DNA from: an uncultured Candidatus Saccharibacteria bacterium
GTDB taxonomy: Bacteria; Patescibacteriota; Saccharimonadia; Saccharimonadales; Saccharimonadaceae
Direction of reading: 5' to 3'
Assembly (NCBI GenBank): GCA_947302125.1
Contig: CAMYUL010000006.1
Location: 1-46,898 of the forward strand
DNA: 46,898 nt
Made by a program: the position numbers and the translations under genes. Positions 31,010 through 39,217 of this stretch are shown here, in pieces (the first letter of the stretch is position 1; every line of letters begins with the position of its first letter). The notes beneath the pieces were generated by a model. The model was not told the DNA's origin, searched no databases, and worked only from the letters and a program-made list of their open reading frames with translations.

Positions 31010-32140
31010 ATGATCTACTTGGATTATTCCGCAACTACTCCTCTTATTGAGGATGCCAAAAAAGCAATGATCTCCGCCATGGAATTACATGGCAACCCTT
31101 CCGCACTCCACACTCCTGGCCATGAGGCAATGAATGTCATCGAGGATGCCAGGGAAGAGATCGCCAAATTAATCAACGCTCAGCCAGAAGAGATTTTATT
31201 TACTTCTGGCGGATCAGAATCCAACAACACTATAACCAACATTTTTGCCGGCGAGAAAATCGCAGTTTCCGCGATCGAGCATCCGTCTGTGTTAGAATCT
31301 GCCAAATTGCGCTGCGAACCTACCATTATCCCCGTTAACGAGCAGGGTATAGTTGAAGATATTCATGATTACATACTAGGCACTAAACTAGTCAGCATTA
31401 TGCTTGCCAATAACGAAATCGGCACAATCCAGAATATCAAAGAACTCGCCAAGACAGCGCATGAGAGCGGCGCATTGTTTCACACTGACGCCACTCAGGC
31501 TCTTGGCAAAATCAAGATTGACGTCAAGGATCTAGATGTTGATTATATGACTTTGTCTAGCCACAAAATCGGCGGTCCTATCGGTATTGGCGCGTTATAC
31601 ATCAAGAAGGGGGTACCGTTCCAGCCATTTATTGTTGGCGGACATCAGGAGCATGGCAAACGCGCCGGCACTTACCAAACAGTCAACATTGCTGGATTTG
31701 GCGCTGCCGCAAAATACGCCAACAATCATCAAATTTGGGATATTTATGATCAGAAAGTACGCCCTCTGCGTAATTTACTAGCAGAACGCATCTTGAAAGA
31801 GGTTCCATTTAGTAGTATCAATAGCAATCTAGAGACAGCTCTACCGCATCTTTTAAATTGCTCATTCAAGGCGGCCGAAGGTGAGTCAATTCAGCTTTAT
31901 CTCGACGCCGAAGGTGACGTCATTGTCAGTACCGGCTCAGCCTGCGCCTCTGGTGACGGCAAACCATCGCACGTCTTAATGGCTACCAGTGGAGATGCCG
32001 AAGTAGCGCACTCGTCTATCCGCTTTTCCTTCGGCTTAGACACTACCGAAGCTGACGTTGACCACGTTATGGAATATTTACCAGGAATCGTTAAAAGATT
32101 ACAGGGAATTAGTACTATTAAAATTGAGGAGGAAGCATAA
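31010..32140 (+). CDS. iscS: Cysteine desulfurase (IscS/NifS family)
   Basis: This PLP enzyme takes sulfur from cysteine for Fe-S cluster assembly and tRNA thiolation. The 376-aa protein begins YLDYSATTP, has the HTDATQALGK segment, the PLP-binding lysine Lys186 in SSHKIGGPIG, and the active-site Cys312 in STGSACASGDGKPSH on a short loop. The length is typical of NifS-like class I desulfurases. The ribosome binding site AAGGAG lies 4-5 nt before the ATG. The stop overlaps the iscU start by 1 nt (TAATG). Its placement after nrdDG suggests supply of clusters for NrdG. Confidence 0.94.
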   Translation: MIYLDYSATTPLIEDAKKAMISAMELHGNPSALHTPGHEAMNVIEDAREEIAKLINAQPEEILFTSGGSESNNTITNIFAGEKIAVSAIEHPSVLESAKLRCEPTIIPVNEQGIVEDIHDYILGTKLVSIMLANNEIGTIQNIKELAKTAHESGALFHTDATQALGKIKIDVKDLDVDYMTLSSHKIGGPIGIGALYIKKGVPFQPFIVGGHQEHGKRAGTYQTVNIAGFGAAAKYANNHQIWDIYDQKVRPLRNLLAERILKEVPFSSINSNLETALPHLLNCSFKAAEGESIQLYLDAEGDVIVSTGSACASGDGKPSHVLMATSGDAEVAHSSIRFSFGLDTTEADVDHVMEYLPGIVKRLQGISTIKIEEEA

Positions 32141-32631
32141 TGACTACTGCAAAAGCGCCAAAAACTGCCAAAGCGACCAAAGCCACAAAAGCTACCAAGA
32201 CAAAGACTGCCGCAAACGGCTTTCTTGCCGGCACCCCATGGGTTTATACTGACATCGTCAAAGAACATTTCTTGCACCCACGCAACTTTTACATGGGCGA
32301 CGAGAGTCAGTATCAGCGCGACGGAGAGGGAATCGTAGGTAATCCTATTTGTGGTGATCAAATGCTCATGATGATCCAAGTAGATAAGGAGACTGATAAA
32401 ATCAAAGATGTAAAATGGAAAACTTACGGATGCGCCTCCGCCATCGCTAGTACTTCCGCCTTGTCAGAATTAGCCAAAGGTCGCACCCTAGACGAAGCCC
32501 TACGTATTACAGCCGAAGAGATTGAAGAATATCTTGGCGGCTTGCCAAAGCACAAGTTCCACTGCTCCGTACTAGGCCACGATGCTCTAGCCGCAGCCAT
32601 CAAAAATTACCGAGAAAAAGCCGCAAACTAA
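32140..32631 (+). CDS. iscU: Fe-S cluster scaffold protein IscU/NifU-like with Lys/Ala/Thr-rich N-terminal tail
   Basis: IscU is the scaffold on which IscS builds Fe-S clusters. The core (about 35-160) has the three cluster ligands Cys71 (GNPICGDQ, with Asp73), Cys98 (YGCASAIAS) and Cys142 (KFHCSVLG). The family's LPPVK motif reads LGGLPKHK. The first 25 residues are a repetitive basic tail (KATKATKATKTKTAA) encoded by 9-nt degenerate repeats, absent from ordinary IscU. It overlaps iscS by 1 nt and ends in a 4-nt convergent overlap with the large surface-protein gene. No isc/suf accessory genes are visible. Confidence 0.92.
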   Translation: MTTAKAPKTAKATKATKATKTKTAANGFLAGTPWVYTDIVKEHFLHPRNFYMGDESQYQRDGEGIVGNPICGDQMLMMIQVDKETDKIKDVKWKTYGCASAIASTSALSELAKGRTLDEALRITAEEIEEYLGGLPKHKFHCSVLGHDALAAAIKNYREKAAN

Positions 32632-35600
32632 GCCGCTACCGTCCGATTGCGTAGCTCATCATAGACAATCGCATAATTCATAACGGCTTTTTCCGCCTCA
32701 GCTACCACTGTCATGTCGTCATACTGGATTTCCTCTTCTTCAGTCGGGCCGAGAGGGTACTTGTCAGTTGGGTCATATTTAGCCAAGAATTCTGCATAAT
32801 CTAAGAGGTCTAATACCGCTATGACCTGTTCCTTGCTCTTGCCAGAATAACGCGCAATAATACCCTCGTAGGACTGGTCTAATGGATTCTCATTATAATA
32901 ACGCGCAATGGTCTTATACGTTGGCGTCTTACCCTTAATAAGCCCAGCGGAGTCCATCCATTCGTTCTTTTCGATAAAGTTCTGGTAATATTTTTGCTCT
33001 TCCCAGAAATTCGCGCCACCGCGAGTCGGATCCTCGAAACGCTTATAGAAATCATCTGTCACCGTACCAACGTTAACGCCATTAGTGTTACCAGAGGAAA
33101 CAGTATAAGCCGTACCACTGACCCAACGAGACATTACATCGCTATGAGCAACTGAATCTTCCATATCGTTGTTCCACTCAGGCATAGGGCCCCAATTCCA
33201 CTCGCTAATATACGGGTTTTCGCAATATTTCTCATAATCAGACGGATAGCCGTTTGACTCCCTACTAAGCTCGACGCCGGTGCCAAGATTGCATGGATGG
33301 ATACGACCTTGCGTGAAATCTGCCTTAGCAAGCCATTGAATATTTTCATTATCAGCAACACCATATTCCGAATTGCGCTGGCCATTTACAATAATATAAG
33401 TCGCCAAAGCACCATTGATATTGACTACTGGCATCTTTTGCTTATCAATCTTGAAGTCGAGCACACACTCGCCCGGCTCAGCGTTATTCTCAGCCAGCTC
33501 CTGGCCAATCGTGCCACTAGCGAGTAGATTTGGCCACCCAGATTGATATCCCATATACTCAAAGTTCGTAGGGCCCCTAGAATATTTCCACTCAATTGGC
33601 CAGTCAAAGTTATAATAAGGAACATAGTCGCCATCGTCCCTAATGCCGTTCCCATTAAGGTCATATCCAATATACCTTCTCTCGTGATACCAGTTACTTT
33701 CACAACCTTTTGGCTCGCCTTCATAAGTACCGTATTCGCCTATTATTTCTAGCTTTTCTTCGTAAATGTCTGACCAGTGATGTTCATAGTTCGCTTCTTC
33801 CTCGTTTACCGGACCATCCATATACATTGGATCAGTATCTGCAGAACGTTTCTTGATGTCAGACTTTCCACCGCCATGCGTTGCCACTCTAGATACGCTC
33901 GGCTCACCATCTTCATAGTCAAACGCATAGCCGCCAATGTATGTGCCTTCATCATCATAGCGCATACTCGCTACCGACTCAAATGCCTGGATTGGCGTCG
34001 TGCCAAAAAGCGATGGGTCTGATCCATAGTACGGATTACAAATAGCGTTCGCAACGCTTGTTGTTGAATTTTGCATCACACAGTCGCCAATGGACCCTAC
34101 CAACTCCGCGTCGGAAATTGCGCTAGAAGTCGGAAGTAAACTCGTAATCGAATTTGACAACGCACTACCCAATGTTGACATCGTAGAAGTTAACGTCAGG
34201 GAAGAAGAATTCACGGCAAGTGGCATCATGCTAGTCACGATGCTTCCAAGGAAGGTATTCTTAGAGGTAACATCGAACGGGCTCTTTGTGCGACGCTCTA
34301 ACCAGGCATTTTCTGCCACTACTTCTTCTTGTACGCGTTTAAATGCAACCGTTGCGTCAAGGCTACCGATGGTTTGTCCCTCAGATTTCGCATGTTCGCC
34401 AAAGTATCTTTCTGTAGCCGTGCCAATGCCTCCACCCTGGACATTACCATCTACATCTGTACCGAAGTATTTGCGTTCTTTCATCTGATTGAACCGAGCA
34501 ATCTGTGGGCTCAACGCTTCAACACCGGCATTAGTCATACTTTGCCCGCCAAGCGCAAGGAACGCTTTTACTTTACCCCAAGCCTTCTGAAAAATTGAAG
34601 CAATTCTAGGGATCACTCCTGCATTATCATAATCAATCGTGTTCGCCACATATTCACAAGATCTATATTCATCTTCTGTAATATCTCCACCCCAATTAAC
34701 TTCTGTGCCATTAGCCTGCGGGCTAATATTTTTTACAGCCTCACTGCCAGCCGTTAAGGTTTTTCCGCCAAATAGATCCTGCATATACTCTGACCCTGCC
34801 GCGCCAGTTTGCATCAACATAGTAGTGATCGTCGCCTGAGGCGCCTCTGTCCCATATCCAGCCAGCGTTTTATCAATCGATTCAAGATACATAGCAGTAA
34901 TTAGCATCTGTTTATACGTTTCCGAAGCGGTAGTAACTGCGGTAATTTCATTCGATGCAGCGATTGCACCACATCCAGGAAAGCTACCCTTAGAACCACT
35001 CATTATCTCCTCTACCCTCTCCTCTAATGACTGTCCCGTATCAGAACTCTCTGTATGTCCCCTCTCCTCAATAATCTTCTCTATAGCTTCATAATCTTTC
35101 TCATTGCTTCCAGATTTCTCAAAATTACGGAAAAAGTCCCTAGAAATGCCCAATCTTGCTACCATTGTATCCGCCACAGGGGTAAACCATGTTGCTACGT
35201 CTCCCCTATACGCGCTAGTAGCTATCATATACTTCTCTTTAATTGTACCGTTTTGCATAGCCTCAGAAAAACCTTCTACTACAGCTACCTCTGGAGAAAG
35301 CCCCAAATTCGCCAAAATCTCTTCTTTAACAGCCTCATAATCCACATCGCCACCATCTGTTGAGGCACCATTATCCGCAATCGCCTCACCAGTCTTAGTC
35401 ACTCCTACTCTACTATCACCGGTAATCACCACTGTTTCACCGCCGGGCAATTCATAAGATAGCGCCTTTTCTTCCTCGGAGTACTTAAAACCAGCATCTT
35501 CAAAATCCCTAATCTGTTCTTCAGATAGCGGCACATTTGCATATGCCAGATCACCATATGCTGATTCACTTTCACTTTCCCCAAGTTGAACACTGTTGAT

Positions 35601-36068
35601 CATATTGTCTGTAGTGGCAGCCGCAGAAACAGTGGTGGTATTATGTTTTTCCGTCTCTAAAGCCTTATAGCTACTCGCAAACGACCCCTGTCCCAAGAAA
35701 ATCAACACGATGAATACTATTATCAAAACAAGCACCACTACGGCAATTGGTATTATAGCCTTAGAAAGTCCACCCCCTTTAATCTTTGGCATATGGTTAT
35801 TTTTACCACCGGTGCCCACACTGCTAGCTTCACCGGTGGGACCGCCCCCGATGCCACCTCTGTTGCCTTTTTTGTCTTGCCCCTGTTCTTTTTCTTTAGC
35901 CCCCTCATAAAAGCCCCCCGTATCTGATGAGGCGGCATCTTCCGAATTTCTAAGCTTATCTCTGGCAGACTCCTCTTCGGAATCACCACCGCTCAAAAAA
36001 TCAGGGGAAAAACTCGGGCTGGTATCATATAAACCACCAGAATCCTGCTCGACCTCATCTTCTTCCAT
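32628..36068 (-). CDS. Large (1146-aa) single-span surface protein of unknown function
   Basis: I do not recognise a named family. The cytoplasmic N-terminus (about 100 residues) is acidic and Gly/Ser-rich with two GG(L/F)Y motifs (SGGLYDTSP, TGGFYEGA). One strongly hydrophobic segment follows (about 104-126). The remaining ~1000 residues should lie outside, with Thr/Ser/Asn-rich regions and Cys spaced in a way that could form disulfides. Short tails with GG(L/F)Y motifs before a single span resemble what I recall from secretion-linked surface proteins of Saccharibacteria, which is only an impression. The ATG at 36068 was preferred over an in-frame ATG at 36092, which lies inside the -10 region. 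The 3' end overlaps iscU by 4 nt. Confidence 0.78.
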   Translation of the reverse strand: MEEDEVEQDSGGLYDTSPSFSPDFLSGGDSEEESARDKLRNSEDAASSDTGGFYEGAKEKEQGQDKKGNRGGIGGGPTGEASSVGTGGKNNHMPKIKGGGLSKAIIPIAVVVLVLIIVFIVLIFLGQGSFASSYKALETEKHNTTTVSAAATTDNMINSVQLGESESESAYGDLAYANVPLSEEQIRDFEDAGFKYSEEEKALSYELPGGETVVITGDSRVGVTKTGEAIADNGASTDGGDVDYEAVKEEILANLGLSPEVAVVEGFSEAMQNGTIKEKYMIATSAYRGDVATWFTPVADTMVARLGISRDFFRNFEKSGSNEKDYEAIEKIIEERGHTESSDTGQSLEERVEEIMSGSKGSFPGCGAIAASNEITAVTTASETYKQMLITAMYLESIDKTLAGYGTEAPQATITTMLMQTGAAGSEYMQDLFGGKTLTAGSEAVKNISPQANGTEVNWGGDITEDEYRSCEYVANTIDYDNAGVIPRIASIFQKAWGKVKAFLALGGQSMTNAGVEALSPQIARFNQMKERKYFGTDVDGNVQGGGIGTATERYFGEHAKSEGQTIGSLDATVAFKRVQEEVVAENAWLERRTKSPFDVTSKNTFLGSIVTSMMPLAVNSSSLTLTSTMSTLGSALSNSITSLLPTSSAISDAELVGSIGDCVMQNSTTSVANAICNPYYGSDPSLFGTTPIQAFESVASMRYDDEGTYIGGYAFDYEDGEPSVSRVATHGGGKSDIKKRSADTDPMYMDGPVNEEEANYEHHWSDIYEEKLEIIGEYGTYEGEPKGCESNWYHERRYIGYDLNGNGIRDDGDYVPYYNFDWPIEWKYSRGPTNFEYMGYQSGWPNLLASGTIGQELAENNAEPGECVLDFKIDKQKMPVVNINGALATYIIVNGQRNSEYGVADNENIQWLAKADFTQGRIHPCNLGTGVELSRESNGYPSDYEKYCENPYISEWNWGPMPEWNNDMEDSVAHSDVMSRWVSGTAYTVSSGNTNGVNVGTVTDDFYKRFEDPTRGGANFWEEQKYYQNFIEKNEWMDSAGLIKGKTPTYKTIARYYNENPLDQSYEGIIARYSGKSKEQVIAVLDLLDYAEFLAKYDPTDKYPLGPTEEEEIQYDDMTVVAEAEKAVMNYAIVYDELRNRTVAA

Positions 36069-36078
36069 ACTGCTTATA

Positions 36079-36084
36079 ATTATA
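36079..36084 (-). promoter_or_regulatory. -10 box of the large surface-protein gene
   Basis: Minus-strand TATAAT ends 10 nt before the ATG at 36068, giving a very short or no leader. Confidence 0.55.
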
Positions 36085-36110
36085 ATATGCATAAACTTTT
36101 CTGTAAACTA

Positions 36111-36139
36111 TTGATTTTTTTGACGAAGTGTGGTATAAT
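36111..36139 (+). promoter_or_regulatory. Promoter of the lipoprotein gene (TTGATT - 17 - TATAAT)
   Basis: TTGATT (36111-36116), a 17-nt spacer and TATAAT (36134-36139) with a TG two bases upstream. It is divergent from the large surface-protein gene. The leader contains AAAGGAGGG before the ATG at 36186. Confidence 0.72.
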
Positions 36140-36185
36140 ATAGTTATAGACCTGAGAAATCCATATGAAAAAGGAGGGAATAAGT

Positions 36186-36848
36186 ATGAAAACTAGGATC
36201 TATAGTACACTAATAATGGTTATCGTAGCAATAGCGATTACAGGTTGTGGCGACAACAAAACGGTCGCAGTAAAGCCTGAAATCGAAAAGATAGAAGAAA
36301 CCACCGTTAAAGAAGCTCCAGCCTCAACTACCGTTGAAACTAAAGAAGTAGAAGAAAAAACTTCTAAGGACAGCTCTAGCTTCTACGTTGATGGAGCCTT
36401 TTATCCGAAGGCATACGCAGCACAATTTAATGGCTTTAAAGAATACGATAGTACCCCTAGCACAGACTGCTTTAGTATTACGTGTGACGGTACTGAATAT
36501 TTTATTATAAGCCAAAGAAAAATCTGCTTAGTATATTATACCGACGGAGAAAGATGCTACTGCTCTGGAATCGAAGATCCTTCAGCGAAAGAAAGTCAGG
36601 AATGCCAGATTAAAACAAGCGAGGTTATATGCGGCGATTTGAATGTATACCTCAATTCAATAACTGCTATTCTAGATCTTACCGCAAAGGGTGATGGCAA
36701 GAATATGAAAAACTGGGAATTTCCTGGAATAACATATTCGTACACAGTCTTCGATTGCGAAGCAATCTATAGAAACGATGGTTTCATTGACGCCCACAAT
36801 CTTAACAACGTCAATGACGCCGAATCTTTTATCTATCGCCAAAAATAA
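36186..36848 (+). CDS. Predicted lipoprotein, Cys-rich, function unknown
   Basis: The 220-aa product starts with a lipoprotein signal peptide (hydrophobic core about 6-19, lipobox ITGC with Cys21), so it should be anchored outside the membrane. A Glu/Lys/Thr-rich linker (about 25-65) leads to a globular part (about 70-220) with eight Cys (for example TDCFSITCDG, KICLVYY, RCYCSG, QECQ, VICGD, FDCEA), probably in disulfides. No family was recognised. The ATG at 36186 is preceded by AAAGGAGGG at 7-8 nt. An in-frame ATG at 36165 lies upstream of that ribosome binding site and is unlikely. A strong terminator follows. Confidence 0.78.
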   Translation: MKTRIYSTLIMVIVAIAITGCGDNKTVAVKPEIEKIEETTVKEAPASTTVETKEVEEKTSKDSSSFYVDGAFYPKAYAAQFNGFKEYDSTPSTDCFSITCDGTEYFIISQRKICLVYYTDGERCYCSGIEDPSAKESQECQIKTSEVICGDLNVYLNSITAILDLTAKGDGKNMKNWEFPGITYSYTVFDCEAIYRNDGFIDAHNLNNVNDAESFIYRQK

Positions 36849-36856
36849 CCATTACA

Positions 36857-36890
36857 TCAAAAACCGCCCCGAGCTATCGAGGCGGTTTTT
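36857..36890 (+). terminator. Rho-independent terminator after the lipoprotein gene
   Basis: A 12-bp stem with one mismatch (AAACCGCC-CGA paired with TCG-AGGCGGTTT, loop GCTA) is followed by a T-run at 36886-36890. Confidence 0.9.
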
Positions 36891-36950
36891 ACTTGCCCAA
36901 AAAACCGCCAGACTTAACAGCCGCGGCCCCTCGACACCTGCCCACAATTA

Positions 36951-36959
36951 TGCTATTAT
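36951..36959 (+). promoter_or_regulatory. Extended -10 promoter of the ASCH gene
   Basis: TGCTATTAT (TATTAT at 36954-36959) lies about 33 nt before the ATG at 36993. The leader carries AGAAAGGA. Confidence 0.6.
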
Positions 36960-36992
36960 ATTTCCAATCTAACCTAAACCAGAAAGGAAATC

Positions 36993-37331
36993 ATGGCAAC
37001 TCATTCTATGAACCTCCAGCCAAGGTACTTCGACTTCATCAAAGACGGCACCAAACGCATCGAGCTTAGACTTTTCGACGAAAAACGCCAAAAAATCGCC
37101 CTCGGTGACATTATCGAATTCAACAAATCTGAAACCGAAAAATTCGAAGCCAAGGTCATCGGCCTCCTGCGCTATGATTCTTTCGAAAGCCTCTTTAACG
37201 ACTTTGATGTCAGCATCCTCGCCGACGCCTCAATGACTAAAGACGAGCTCCTCGGCATCCTCGAAGAGTTCTATACCCCAGAAAAGCAAAAAGAATACGG
37301 CGTCATCGGCATCAGAATCGAGCTTCTCTAA
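36993..37331 (+). CDS. ASCH-domain protein
   Basis: This 112-aa single-domain protein has the ASCH fold, related to PUA. ASCH proteins bind or act on RNA bases, and the E. coli member YqfB hydrolyses N4-acetylcytidine. The motif is visible in KDGTKRIELRLFDEKRQKI (Lys21, Glu24, Arg26) with LGDIIEF. It starts with a good AAAGGA ribosome binding site. It converges, across a shared terminator, on a protein made of a similar ASCH domain plus an acetyltransferase. Whether it is an amidohydrolase or a binding protein is unclear. Confidence 0.82.
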   Translation: MATHSMNLQPRYFDFIKDGTKRIELRLFDEKRQKIALGDIIEFNKSETEKFEAKVIGLLRYDSFESLFNDFDVSILADASMTKDELLGILEEFYTPEKQKEYGVIGIRIELL

Positions 37332-37344
37332 TAACAAAACCTAG

Positions 37345-37375
37345 AAAAAAGGCCCCACGAAAGGGGGCCTTTTTT
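37345..37375. terminator. Bidirectional terminator between the two ASCH genes
   Basis: AAAAAAGGCCCC (37345-37356) pairs with GGGGCCTTTTTT (37364-37375) around a 7-nt loop. A-rich and T-rich ends allow function in both directions. Confidence 0.92.
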
Positions 37376-37386
37376 GAAGCGATAGG

Positions 37387-38247
37387 CTAGATCTGTCCGT
37401 TAAAGACGATCTCAGAGTACTTGTCGTTATAATAGCCGACGTCTAAGACCTGAGTCTGTTTCCAGCCATATTTTTCGATCAATCTCTTGAACTGAGATAT
37501 CTTATAATCGGCAATGGAAGCCAACGGCTTATCTGTACCCAACCAAGCAAACGATGCCTCAATCAGCTGAGTGGCGATACCCTTATTCTGGTACCTCGGA
37601 GACACATACAGAGTACAAATCTTCCTCTCCATCTCCGGTTTAGCCGCCGCCGGATCATCACCGTCCTTGGTGACAAGATCCTTCTTGAGCACGATCATTC
37701 CTGCAAAATCATCACCGTAATACATAGTGATAATCTCACGCGTTCCATCAAAGATACCCGGAACGTATTTCGTGTAAAAATGATCACAATGCTCTGGATA
37801 ATCTTCGCTGATCCAATCTGTAGCGCAATAGGAATCATACACCAGCTTAGAAAACATTTTGTTCTCGTCCGCCTTCAAAAGCTCTGACGCTACGTACTTT
37901 TTCAGCTTCGGCTTCTCATCAATCGGCTTCAACTCAAAAGCATACACACCAAGAGCCTCCCGGTCAGCAGGATAAATCTCGCGTAAAATCCTCAGCGCGC
38001 CATCCTCGGTCATTCCAGGCAAAACCTGCTCCACGCCCTCACGCGCAAGCAGCTCCTTGAAGCTGTCGTACCTTTGTACGCGCAACACTTCAAACAAATT
38101 CGGGCCATAGTTCTCAAAAGTGATAGTATCACCCTCATGCACCTTCTTAACGGCTGCATACCCAACCCGAACTTCCAGGCTCTTTTCGCCGGTATTAAGT
38201 TGACGGAAATATTCTTTTTTAATTCTCCAGACGTGCTTCTTCGTCAT
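37387..38247 (-). CDS. ASCH domain-GNAT acetyltransferase fusion protein
   Basis: The 286-aa protein joins an N-terminal ASCH domain (about 1-108, with NTGEKSLEVRVGYAAVKKV, Lys22, Glu25, Arg27) to a C-terminal GNAT domain (about 115-286). The acetyl-CoA loop appears as RYQNKGIATQLI (about 218-229), preceded by the beta strand CTLYVS. The fusion suggests acetylation linked to recognition of an RNA base or nucleotide, which is inference. The ASCH part is similar in length and motif to the neighbouring single-domain protein. It has a ribosome binding site (AAAGGAG) and its own promoter. Acetylation of a small amine or antibiotic is another possibility. Confidence 0.85.
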   Translation of the reverse strand: MTKKHVWRIKKEYFRQLNTGEKSLEVRVGYAAVKKVHEGDTITFENYGPNLFEVLRVQRYDSFKELLAREGVEQVLPGMTEDGALRILREIYPADREALGVYAFELKPIDEKPKLKKYVASELLKADENKMFSKLVYDSYCATDWISEDYPEHCDHFYTKYVPGIFDGTREIITMYYGDDFAGMIVLKKDLVTKDGDDPAAAKPEMERKICTLYVSPRYQNKGIATQLIEASFAWLGTDKPLASIADYKISQFKRLIEKYGWKQTQVLDVGYYNDKYSEIVFNGQI

Positions 38248-38297
38248 CGTTAATCAACTCCTTTCAATGTTCTTAACCGGTTTTTAGTTACTCACTA

Positions 38298-38326
38298 ATG
38301 ATACCATATAAACCGCAAAAAGTCAA
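38298..38326 (-). promoter_or_regulatory. Promoter of the ASCH-GNAT gene (TTGACT - 17 - TATCAT)
   Basis: On the minus strand TTGACT (38321-38326), a 17-nt spacer and TATCAT (38298-38303). A leader of about 40 nt carries AAAGGAG. Confidence 0.7.
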
Positions 38327-38365
38327 GATAAAACCTCACCCCTACCTTTCTCATTCGGCTTATGC

Positions 38366-38371
38366 TATAAT
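38366..38371 (+). promoter_or_regulatory. Extended -10 promoter, leaderless geometry
   Basis: TATGCTATAAT ends 6 nt before the ATG at 38378. No ribosome binding site is present. Confidence 0.7.
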
Positions 38372-38377
38372 AAAATC

Positions 38378-39193
38378 ATGAATGACGAATTTAACTTTAA
38401 ATCTGATGAAATTAAACCTGTAAACGAGTTTGGCAACAATACTAGCATCGCAGAGCCCCAGCCTCAGCCTCAACCTTTTTCATCAGCCCCAAAAACCAAA
38501 AACCCTAACACGCTGATTTACATCATCGTTGCTCTTGGTGTCGTCGCCCTTATCGCTATCACCGTCTGTATCTGGCTAATCGTCGACAAGACCAAATCAA
38601 CCACCATTGAAACTACTAACAATAAGACTTCCACGTCCACTACCGAGGAGCAGGAAATTACCGCCAAGACTCTTGGCTTCTTCCCAAAGAAGATCAAAAA
38701 TCCTGCCGACGGCGTCACTTACCGCCTCGGCGTCCACCGCGAAGACAATGATGAGAATGGCGTTTTTGGCGCTTATATCAACACCGAAAATTCCGGTGTG
38801 GAGCTCTATATCTACTGGGCGTTTATTAGCGGCTACTACGGCATTGACACCGGCGGCAGAAGCGACCGCCAGCTCGCCCACATCAACTTCGACCAGCCAA
38901 TTGCCGACATCGCCCTTGGCGAAAGCGGTCAGACCGTCGGCGGCGACGTTCTCCTCTTCCTCATGCAAGACGGCACTGTCGAGTATATGCCAATCGTCAA
39001 AGCCCTCACCGAAAACCGCCTCGAAAGCTATGGCAAGATGGGCGGGCTAACAGACATCGTCAAATTCTACCGCACCGACGCCATCGATAGTAACGGCGAC
39101 TTCTCCGGCTACATCACCACCCTCGCTCAGAAAACCAACGGTCAAATTATCGATCTTCAAGGCTTCATGCGCTCCGCTACTACCATAAACTAA
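38378..39193 (+). CDS. Membrane-anchored protein of unknown function
   Basis: I do not recognise a family. The 271-aa product has a short cytoplasmic N-terminus with a Pro/Gln repeat (EPQPQPQPF), one membrane span (about 46-69, LIYIIVALGVVALIAITVCIWLIV), a Thr/Ser/Lys linker (about 72-95) and an outer domain of about 175 residues (LGVHREDNDENGVFGAYI, LFLMQDGTVEYMPI). The layout is the same as in many Patescibacteria single-span surface proteins. It begins right after a -10 box. The tRNA-Gln gene follows after about 25 nt. Confidence 0.75.
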   Translation: MNDEFNFKSDEIKPVNEFGNNTSIAEPQPQPQPFSSAPKTKNPNTLIYIIVALGVVALIAITVCIWLIVDKTKSTTIETTNNKTSTSTTEEQEITAKTLGFFPKKIKNPADGVTYRLGVHREDNDENGVFGAYINTENSGVELYIYWAFISGYYGIDTGGRSDRQLAHINFDQPIADIALGESGQTVGGDVLLFLMQDGTVEYMPIVKALTENRLESYGKMGGLTDIVKFYRTDAIDSNGDFSGYITTLAQKTNGQIIDLQGFMRSATTIN

Positions 39194-39200
39194 CAAACTG

Positions 39201-39209
39201 TGCTAAAAT
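39201..39209 (+). promoter_or_regulatory. Extended -10 promoter of tRNA-Gln
   Basis: TGCTAAAAT (TAAAAT at 39204-39209). The expected start near 39216 is only about 2 nt before the mature 5' end of the tRNA. Confidence 0.6.
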
Positions 39210-39217
39210 AGCTTTAT

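Noticed and set aside
33000-35400. Several plus-strand open frames opposite the 1146-aa gene
   Set aside because: They are short, lack ribosome binding sites and mirror the codons of the minus-strand gene.
36993-38247. Toxin-antitoxin pair
   Set aside because: The two ASCH genes converge, have separate promoters and a terminator between them, and do not have the size or order of known pairs.
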